In this document: in pieces, positions 1 through 4,217 of the stretch | How the letters are laid out: every line of letters starts with the position of its first letter | How positions within the stretch are numbered: the stretch's first letter is position 1 | Source of the DNA: Desulfatirhabdium butyrativorans | Lineage (GTDB): Bacteria > Desulfobacterota > Desulfobacteria > Desulfobacterales > DYRK01 | Length of the DNA stretch: 5,392 bases | NCBI GenBank assembly: GCA_020718785.1 | Contig: DYRK01000413.1 | Span: 1-5,392, forward strand | Direction: 5' to 3' | Program-made: the position numbers and the translations under genes | The notes under the pieces: model-generated | Told to the model about the DNA's origin: nothing | Database searches by the model: none | Seen by the model: only the letters and a program-made list of their open reading frames with translations

Positions 1-44
1 AATTGTTTATGCATAATTCATGCCAAGAAAAACCAAACTTGAAG

Positions 45-50
45 TATAAT
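45..50 (+). promoter_or_regulatory. possible -10 box upstream of the UPF0175 gene
   Basis: A perfect TATAAT lies at 45-50 in A+T-rich DNA, about 110 bases before the UPF0175 start. The best -35 candidate, ATGCCA at 20-25, is poor and the spacer would be long (19 bases). A 10-bp palindrome, TTATGCATAA, sits just upstream at 7-16 and could be an operator, as TA operons are commonly self-repressed; that role is inference. If used, the transcript would start near 56-58 and carry the 93-122 hairpin in its leader. Confidence 0.35.
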
Positions 51-92
51 ATATGAGCGGATTCTTGAAGAAAATCAGGGATAAATATTTTA

Positions 93-122
93 CTCGTTCC
101 CAAGCCGGGGCTTGGGAACGAG
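93..122. repeat. perfect palindromic repeat, 14-bp arms
   Basis: CTCGTTCCCAAGCC at 93-106 is exactly complementary to 109-122, with only two G between the arms. It is the same sequence as the palindrome at 4089-4114 and is followed, as there, by GAAAA. As RNA it would form a strong hairpin in the leader of the UPF0175 gene. There is no U-run after it, so it is not a typical intrinsic terminator. It belongs to the short palindromic repeat family seen again at 3990-4192. Confidence 0.9.
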
Positions 123-123
123 A

Positions 124-156
124 AAAGATTCATGAAATCAATATGAAACAAGGATA
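124..156 (+). repeat. 33-bp duplication of the PIN gene 3' region
   Basis: Bases 124-156 match 956-988 at 32 of 33 positions; the only difference is T at 142 against C at 974. At 956-988 the sequence lies inside the intact PIN toxin gene. Here it lies directly behind the palindrome and supplies the AAGGA (150-154) that serves as ribosome binding site for the UPF0175 gene. This indicates a local duplication or two related PIN genes, one now lost. Confidence 0.85.
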
Positions 157-158
157 AA

Positions 159-446
159 ATGCAGATCATCACATTGAATATTCCCGAGGAAATTCTGATA
201 AACTACAAGAGTCCGGATGAATTGAAACGCGTCATATATGAAGATGTTGTAGCGAAAGAATTCGGAAAGGGAAATATTTCAATCCGGCAGGGAGCCGCAA
301 TGCTGGGGCTGAGTTATGAGCAGTTTATGACCGATTTTTTGGGTTCCCGGGGGCTTTCTTTCATCAGCGGAACATCCGAATCGCTTGAGTCGGAATTCAG
401 ACAGGAAGATATGTGGCTGGATGAACTTTTAGGAAACGGAACATGA
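159..446 (+). CDS. UPF0175 family antitoxin-like protein
   Basis: This 95-residue protein resembles UPF0175, a family of small helix-turn-helix proteins usually encoded just before a DUF3368 PIN-domain toxin and presumed to act as antitoxins and operon regulators. The family pattern is visible: an N-terminal beta strand and helix (ITLNIPEEIL), then the core at about residues 36-70, with SIRQGAAMLGLSYEQF followed by an LGSRGL segment. The tail (70-95) is acidic and could contact a toxin. AAGGA at 150-154 sits four bases before the ATG. The stop overlaps by four bases (ATGA) a second start at 443 that begins like a DUF3368 protein but is broken, so this looks like an orphaned antitoxin. The family call is confident; its activity is inferred. 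Confidence 0.85.
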   Translation: MQIITLNIPEEILINYKSPDELKRVIYEDVVAKEFGKGNISIRQGAAMLGLSYEQFMTDFLGSRGLSFISGTSESLESEFRQEDMWLDELLGNGT

Positions 447-502
447 TAGTTATCTCTGTGAAAGCAATTTTGCAGGCAGTCGGAAACTGCTGGAACAATT
501 AA
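443..502 (+). pseudogene. truncated DUF3368-type PIN toxin remnant
   Basis: An ATG overlapping the UPF0175 stop opens a 19-codon frame starting MIVIS and ending at TAA 500-502. DUF3368 PIN proteins typically begin MIVISD(T/S), where the Asp is catalytic, and commonly follow UPF0175 with this spacing. Here resemblance ends at codon 5, and the Asp position is taken by Val. A different frame stays open from 442 to 549 and reads NFAGSRKLLEQLKSGNKSRT; I do not recognise it, and it may be the tail of whatever was joined at the break. A deletion starting near 458 fits best. The identification rests on five residues plus gene order, so it is tentative. Confidence 0.5.
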
Positions 503-554
503 AAAGCGGTAATAAATCGAGAACATATTTAATAGATCAGGATAATTGAAGACT

Positions 555-1049
555 ATGCAGGAAGAAAATAAAATCAAGTTATATCTTGATACGACAATAC
601 CGAGCGCATACTATGATACTTCAAAGCCTGTAAGACAGTTAATCACACAGAAGTGGTTTGAAAATGAGGCATCATTATACGATCTGTATATATCTGTCAC
701 AGCGATTGATGAAATTGACGAAATTATAAATATTGTTAAAAAACAAAATATCAGACAATTGATAGTTGACTGTGATATAAAAATTCTTGACTTATCGGAA
801 AAAGCTGTGGAGTTGGCAGATGAATATATGAGTAAAGGAGCAATTCCAAAATCTGAACCTGAAGATTCTTATCACATAGCAATAGCTTCTGTAAACTATC
901 TTCATGCTCTGGCATCATGGAATTTCAGACATATTGTGAGTGTGAATCCGATAAGAAAGATTCATGAAATCAACATGAAACAAGGATACCCGGTAATTGA
1001 AATCGGCTCATTGGAAATATTCGGAGGGTCTGAATATGGAAATCTATGA
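555..1049 (+). CDS. PIN domain protein, VapC-like toxin (probable RNase)
   Basis: PIN-domain toxins are Mg2+-dependent RNases that cleave RNA in the cytoplasm until bound by an antitoxin. This 164-residue protein has the acidic site in the expected order: Asp12 in KLYLDTTIP, Glu53/Glu56 in AIDEIDE, Asp104 in EPEDSYHIA, and the SWNFRHI segment (121-127) typical of this PIN subgroup. Length is normal and the frame is intact. I chose ATG 555; an in-frame TTG at 546 would add three residues, and neither start has a good ribosome binding site. The end overlaps the next small gene by 14 bases, suggesting translational coupling. Bases 956-988, within the coding region, are duplicated at 124-156. Confidence 0.85.
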   Translation: MQEENKIKLYLDTTIPSAYYDTSKPVRQLITQKWFENEASLYDLYISVTAIDEIDEIINIVKKQNIRQLIVDCDIKILDLSEKAVELADEYMSKGAIPKSEPEDSYHIAIASVNYLHALASWNFRHIVSVNPIRKIHEINMKQGYPVIEIGSLEIFGGSEYGNL

Positions 1050-1218
1050 AAACAGTTACACTGAAAATGAGGATAAAATGCTGTGGGAATTGCATGAAAT
1101 AAGACATAAATTGCATAAGGAAAGAAAAAATAAAACAATAGAAGAAATAAACAGAGAAGCGTTGAAAAAGTATTCCGAGTGGCTAAAAGAAGCGGCTATG
1201 AACAGGAAAAGCTCATAA
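1036..1218 (+). CDS. small charged protein, probable antitoxin partner of the PIN toxin
   Basis: This 60-residue protein is rich in Lys and Glu and predicted to be almost wholly helical. Its centre, LWELHEIRHKLHKERKNKT at about 16-34, followed by a TIEEINREALKKYSEWLKE helix, resembles small proteins often encoded directly after PIN toxins of this subgroup, which are presumed antitoxins. The ATG at 1036 is supported by GGAGGG at 1023-1028, eight bases upstream; a longer in-frame reading from TTG 997 would lie entirely within the PIN gene and is less likely. It overlaps the PIN gene end by 14 bases. The role is inferred from position and composition; no DNA-binding motif is evident. Confidence 0.75.
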   Translation: MEIYENSYTENEDKMLWELHEIRHKLHKERKNKTIEEINREALKKYSEWLKEAAMNRKSS

Positions 1219-1242
1219 TCCTGTTTTAATCGGAATCATATT

Positions 1243-1555
1243 ATGGAAAATCAGGCAACTGCTATGACGCAAAATCAGCTTATTGAGACAATTATAAGTA
1301 TGAAGGATGAAGCTTATAAAAAATATAAAGCTACTCTCAAAGGTATTTTCGGTTCTTATGCCAGAGGAGAAGCCAAAGAAGACAGCGACATTGATATATT
1401 GGTAGAATTTCAAAAAAAACGCAACATTATTGGATTTGACCGGTCTTGCCAATTTTCTTGAGGAAAAGCTGGAACATAAAGTTGATATAGTTTCTCAGAA
1501 TGCTGTCCGTGAAGAAATCAAGCCTTATATTTATAATGAGATATTATACCTGTGA
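1243..1555 (+). pseudogene. MntA-type nucleotidyltransferase antitoxin gene, frameshifted in an A8 run
   Basis: MntA proteins are minimal nucleotidyltransferases that inactivate HepT toxins by AMPylating them. The first frame (1243-1461) carries the signature: GSYARGE at residues 37-43 and the catalytic pair in SDIDILVEF (Asp49, Asp51). At the eight A's of 1412-1419 the family sequence moves to another frame. Reading one A fewer gives NATLLDLTGLANFLEEKL, then KVDIVSQNAVREE, ending at TGA 1553-1555, for about 103 residues in all. As written, the protein stops at 1461 and lacks its C-terminal third. ATG 1264 (MTQNQLIE) is an equally good start by family pattern. The run could be a true mutation, a sequencing error, or a slippage site. 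Confidence 0.85.
1412..1419 (+). other. A8 homopolymer at the mntA frame break
   Basis: Eight consecutive A's lie exactly where the conserved nucleotidyltransferase reading changes frame. Removal of one A restores an uninterrupted family-like protein. Runs of this length are prone to replication slippage, to polymerase slippage during transcription, and to sequencing miscounts. Confidence 0.8.
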
Positions 1556-1599
1556 AAAGAGACCATACACTTTTTTTAAAAGATAAGGAAGGCTTATGA
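1552..1599 (+). pseudogene. HepT (DUF86) toxin remnant, truncated after about 11 codons
   Basis: A GTG at 1552 overlaps the mntA stop and opens a 15-residue frame beginning MKRDHTLFLKD. This closely matches the characteristic HepT start (MKRDY..FL.DILEAI). After codon 11-12 the match ends and the frame stops at TGA 1597-1599, overlapping the exporter ATG by four bases. HepT is normally over 100 residues with a C-terminal RxxxxHxY-type active site, all absent here. Gene order (mntA then hepT with overlapping stop and start) supports the identification. A deletion apparently fused the toxin's 5' end to the DNA just upstream of the exporter gene. Confidence 0.7.
1585..1592 (+). promoter_or_regulatory. 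ribosome binding site of the LysE exporter gene
   Basis: AAGGAAGG lies three bases before the ATG at 1596 (core AAGGA six bases before) and decides that start. It is embedded in the HepT remnant, so translation of the remnant would run into this site. Confidence 0.7.
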
Positions 1600-2213
1600 C
1601 TGCTGAATCCGTCTCAGGCTTTGCCGCAGCCATGTTCATTCTTGCAATCACTCCGGGACCGGGCGTATTTGCGGCGATCTCTCAGGCACTCTCTTCGGGA
1701 TTCCGCTCGTCCCTTGAACTGATTGCGGGCATTGTATCCGGAGACATAGTATTTCTAATGCTGGCAATCTTGGGATTGTCTGCGCTGGTTCATATACTCG
1801 GGGATTTGTTTTTCATCGTCAGACTCGCAGGCGGGCTTTATCTGATAAGGCTCGGATGGAAAATGTTTACTGCAAAGCCCGCAGTTTCCGACACAAAGAC
1901 AGAACGCGAAAAATCAAGCGGCACACAGAGATTTCTCAGCGGCTTTCTGATTACTCTGGGCAACCCGAAAGTCATACTGTTTTATGCCGGTTTTCTGCCT
2001 ACATTTGTGGACTTGACCTGTCTGAAAGCTTACGATATTCTTATTATTGCCGGACTGATTGCCGTCATTCTCACAGGAGTGATGAGTGCCTACAGCTATT
2101 CTGCCTCACGGGCCCGGAAATTCTTTGCCGGCGGGAAGTCTTTACGGAATCTGAACCGATGCGCGGGAACAGTGATGATAGTGACCGGGATGCTGATTGC
2201 AATCCGTCAGTAA
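1596..2213 (+). CDS. LysE/RhtB family amino-acid exporter
   Basis: This inner-membrane exporter family moves amino acids or derivatives (lysine, threonine, homoserine, cysteine pathway products) out of the cell. At 205 residues it has normal length and an intact frame. The family signature is present: the first membrane helix ends in ITPGPGVF (about residues 18-25), followed by ALSSGFRSSLELIAGIVSGD (31-50). About six hydrophobic segments follow, with a charged cytoplasmic loop near residues 93-112 and LGNPKVILFYAGF at about 121-133. The ATG has a good ribosome binding site and overlaps the stop of the HepT remnant (ATGA). It is the last gene on this strand and converges on the phosphatase gene. 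The substrate cannot be predicted. Confidence 0.93.
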   Translation: MTAESVSGFAAAMFILAITPGPGVFAAISQALSSGFRSSLELIAGIVSGDIVFLMLAILGLSALVHILGDLFFIVRLAGGLYLIRLGWKMFTAKPAVSDTKTEREKSSGTQRFLSGFLITLGNPKVILFYAGFLPTFVDLTCLKAYDILIIAGLIAVILTGVMSAYSYSASRARKFFAGGKSLRNLNRCAGTVMIVTGMLIAIRQ

Positions 2214-2218
2214 CATAT

Positions 2219-2292
2219 AGGGTGTTTGAAAAGTATATTCAGTCCCTGCGGGACAAAAAAAAACGGCCGGCTGCTGCTTTTTTAAACACCCT
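2219..2292. terminator. inverted repeat between convergent genes, possible bidirectional terminator
   Basis: AGGGTGTTT at 2219-2227 is complementary to AAACACCCT at 2284-2292, and the pairing extends inward through AAAAG (2229-2233) with CTTTT (2277-2281). Inside lie a small hairpin, GTCCC/GGGAC (2242-2254), an A9 run (2255-2263) and CGGCCGG. The stretch sits six bases past the exporter stop and 14 bases from the end of the reconstructed phosphatase gene, where a shared terminator is expected. No long U-run follows the outer stem on either strand, so this is not a textbook terminator. Confidence 0.4.
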
Positions 2293-2306
2293 CCGGGAAT
2301 TCCCTG

Positions 2307-2403
2307 TCAAAAGCCGAACCCTATCATTGTCACATCATCTTGTCTTTCCATATCGCCTTTATGGATATTGAAGGCTTCAAGCATCTTTTCCCGCTGTATG
2401 TCA
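2307..2403 (-). pseudogene. out-of-frame C-terminal segment of the SpoIIE-type phosphatase
   Basis: Read on the minus strand from 2403 down to a TGA at 2307-2309, this gives FDIQREKMLEAFNIHKGDM followed by ERQDDVTMIGFGF. That is the standard final segment of SpoIIE/PP2C-like phosphatases, in which the Asp-Asp before VTM binds the catalytic metal. It lies one frame away from the main reading of 2401-3918. Dropping one base from the CTCC stretch near 2404-2410 joins the two into a single protein of about 536 residues. As given, the main protein stops before this segment. Confidence 0.8.
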
Positions 2404-3918
2404 AAGGAGAAGATGACTGTTTTCCTTCAGCAGTTCTCTGAGCCGCCGTGTACCGAGACGGCTGACCTTATTTCCGGCAGTTTCGCTCAACTGATCCGCG
2501 AATCCGTCTGTTGCCATATAAAACGACATCCCTTTTTCGACAGCAATCGTGTGGTTGGTGAAATTGAAACCCAGATCGGAGCGTCTGTAGCCGATGCTCT
2601 GCCGGCCGCCTTTGATGACACGGACTTCATCTCTGTGAATATAATACAGCGGCAGTTTCGCTCCGGCAAAGGTCAGACTCAAAGGCCGGCTCTCACTTGC
2701 CCTAATGTGTTCTGCCGGGAGTGTATAATTGCTGTCCGGCATCCGGATGCAGACCACCGCGGCATCCAGACCGTCATCGGAAAGCGCGTAGTCCGTATCC
2801 TGCTGAAGAGAGTTCTTGACAAAAAAATTGAGCTGTCTCAGAATCTGAGCCGGGTCCCGACAGCCCTCATCTCTTATGATTTTTCTCAGTCCGAAATCCG
2901 TGATCATGGTCATGAATGCTCCGGGAACGCCGTGTCCCGTACAGTCAATTACCGCAAGGATAAAGCCGTCTTCGGAGGGATGGGTGAAAATGAAATCTCC
3001 GCCCACAATATCTCTGGGCATCCAGATAAAAAAGCTGTCTGAAAGAAATGATCTGATATTTTCAGGGTTGGGCAATAAGGAACACTGGATCATATTTGCA
3101 TAGCGGATGCTTTCTATAATCCGGCGGTTTGCTTTTTCTGCCGCGTCAAGCGTCTCGTTAAGCCGGAGATTGATCTGATGGTATTTTCCGACAGAGGCTT
3201 TCAATGCCTCATTTGCCGTGTTCAGTTCGGAAGTCCGCTCTGTCACAAGACAGTCCAGATGATTCATGGTTTTATTGACTGTGCCGAGCATCAGATTGAA
3301 CGCTGTGGCAAGCTGCCCGAGCTGCGGATCATCATGAACAGGCATTTCCGCCTCGAAATGTCCCTCGGAAACAGAGCGGATGGTTTTCACGATTTCAGCG
3401 ATAAGGGTGGAGCGGAAAATATCCCTTTCCAGCAGGTCCTCGTATTTGCGTCTGAGATCATCATAACCTTCAGGAATATTTTCTTTTTCATGGATAAAAG
3501 ACTGTGCCGGGGATTCATCCTGTTCCCGCGGTGAAACCCGTGCTGCCGAGCTTTGCAGAATTTCTTCCAATGATTTTTTTCCGTCAAAGTCGGATCCCGG
3601 ATCTATGCGTGTTTTGGCAAAGATGAGAATCCGGCGTGTCTGATTGATAAAGCAGGCATTGGCATGATTTTCGGCGCATTTTCCGCACAGAGATTCGACA
3701 GCTTCGAGTGCTTTATCAAGCTTTTCCGGATCATAGCGCGTGTCATCTTCGGGAAGACGCACGATCACGAAATCCGACGAGACCTGCCGCTGATTTTTCA
3801 CAAAATTCAGAAGAATATCAGCCGAGAGTTTTGCCAGCACCGGAGTCGGTTCGTTTGCTGCAAGCTTTTTAACCATCTGGTGCGCCTTGAATGCGTCTTT
3901 ATGACTTCCTACCGGCAT
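2401..3918 (-). CDS. HAMP and SpoIIE/PP2C-like serine phosphatase, C-terminus frameshifted
   Basis: Phosphatases of this kind dephosphorylate Ser/Thr on signalling partners such as anti-sigma-factor antagonists. Visible order: an N-terminal region of unknown fold (1-120) with a Cys cluster, Cys78-x2-Cys81 and Cys89; a HAMP-like segment at about 170-222 with no membrane helix; a coiled coil (about 222-265); then the SpoIIE domain with IVGGDF (Asp308), DCTGHGVPGAF (325-335), DDGLDAAVV (381-389) and TDGFADQ (470-476). The frame ends SHLLL after 505 residues, but the family's last metal motif lies in another frame down to 2307, so this product is probably inactive unless the shift is a sequencing error. 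The ATG at 3918 lacks a clear ribosome binding site, and a longer N-terminus is possible. The siroheme gene lies upstream on the same strand beyond the repeat island. Confidence 0.88.
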   Translation of the reverse strand: MPVGSHKDAFKAHQMVKKLAANEPTPVLAKLSADILLNFVKNQRQVSSDFVIVRLPEDDTRYDPEKLDKALEAVESLCGKCAENHANACFINQTRRILIFAKTRIDPGSDFDGKKSLEEILQSSAARVSPREQDESPAQSFIHEKENIPEGYDDLRRKYEDLLERDIFRSTLIAEIVKTIRSVSEGHFEAEMPVHDDPQLGQLATAFNLMLGTVNKTMNHLDCLVTERTSELNTANEALKASVGKYHQINLRLNETLDAAEKANRRIIESIRYANMIQCSLLPNPENIRSFLSDSFFIWMPRDIVGGDFIFTHPSEDGFILAVIDCTGHGVPGAFMTMITDFGLRKIIRDEGCRDPAQILRQLNFFVKNSLQQDTDYALSDDGLDAAVVCIRMPDSNYTLPAEHIRASESRPLSLTFAGAKLPLYYIHRDEVRVIKGGRQSIGYRRSDLGFNFTNHTIAVEKGMSFYMATDGFADQLSETAGNKVSRLGTRRLRELLKENSHLLL

Positions 3919-3989
3919 GTTGTTTATCTTTTCTGCAAAGGGTCAAAAACAGGAGGAGTGCAAAAATATTAATTTTAACGTGAGTTTTC

Positions 3990-4116
3990 CTCGTTCCCAT
4001 GCCCCGGACTGGGAACGCATCTGCGCCCGGAGCCCCGGCTTCGGTCCGTCTTCCGTCACGGGAAGCCGGGGAACCTCCCCGGCAAGTGCGTTCCCAAGCC
4101 GGGGCTTGGGAACGAG
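3990..4116. repeat. large imperfect inverted repeat, BIME-like composite
   Basis: The left arm, 3990-4042, and the complement of 4062-4116 agree over most of their length (53 and 55 bases, a handful of mismatches and a small gap), around a 19-base loop at 4043-4061. Each arm contains a smaller palindrome: CGTTCCCA/TGGGAACG at 3992-4017 on the left and CGTTCCCAAGCC/GGCTTGGGAACG at 4089-4114 on the right. The innermost stem, CCCCGGCTTC (4033-4042) with GAAGCCGGGG (4062-4071), is perfect. The design recalls bacterial interspersed mosaic elements made of paired REP palindromes. No REP-associated transposase is in the window. Confidence 0.85.
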
Positions 4117-4192
4117 AAAAAGCCGGGGCTTGGGAACGAGAAAAAGCCGAGGCTTGGGAACGAGAAAAAGCCGAGGCTTGGGAACGAGAAAA
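4097..4192 (+). repeat. 24-bp tandem repeat, four copies
   Basis: The 20-base unit AGCCGGGGCTTGGGAACGAG followed by AAAA occurs at 4097, 4121, 4145 and 4169. The first two copies are identical; the last two share one G-to-A change (GAGG for GGGG). The unit is the right half of the palindrome at 4089-4114. Because 24 is a multiple of three, it leaves open frames on both strands coding eight-residue repeats, which are artefacts of the repeat rather than genes. Confidence 0.95.
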
Positions 4193-4217
4193 AAGAATAA
4201 AACATATCGAACTCACG

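Larger units (their letters stand above)
53..157 (+). pseudogene. short open frame joining a palindromic repeat to a copy of the PIN protein C-terminal segment
   Basis: This 34-codon frame starts with ATG at 53 and stops at TAA 155-157, one base before the UPF0175 start. Its middle is the palindrome at 93-122 translated in frame (RSQAGAWERE). Its end reads KIHEINMKQG, identical to an internal stretch near the C-terminus of the PIN protein encoded at 555-1049. It lacks a convincing ribosome binding site and any recognisable domain. The simplest reading is the 3' scrap of a second PIN toxin gene cut by the repeat. A small expressed peptide is possible but unsupported. Confidence 0.4.

Noticed and set aside
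1213..1452. Minus-strand 79-residue open frame
   Set aside because: It is antisense to the nucleotidyltransferase gene, which shows the GSYARGE and DID motifs on the plus strand.
2242..2263. Stand-alone intrinsic terminator GTCCC-TGC-GGGAC
   Set aside because: On the plus strand the hairpin is followed by A's, not U's. On the minus strand the U-run precedes the hairpin.
1856..2371. Plus-strand 171-residue open frame overlapping the exporter
   Set aside because: It lies in another frame of the LysE/RhtB gene and the intergenic repeat. It is rich in Arg, Cys and Ser with no family resemblance, typical of a shadow frame.
2368..3042. Plus-strand 224-residue open frame
   Set aside because: It is antisense to the SpoIIE-type phosphatase, whose motifs are unmistakable on the minus strand.
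4033..4192. CRISPR array
   Set aside because: The 24-bp units follow one another with only AAAA between them and no unique spacers. They are tandem or palindromic repeats, not a CRISPR array.
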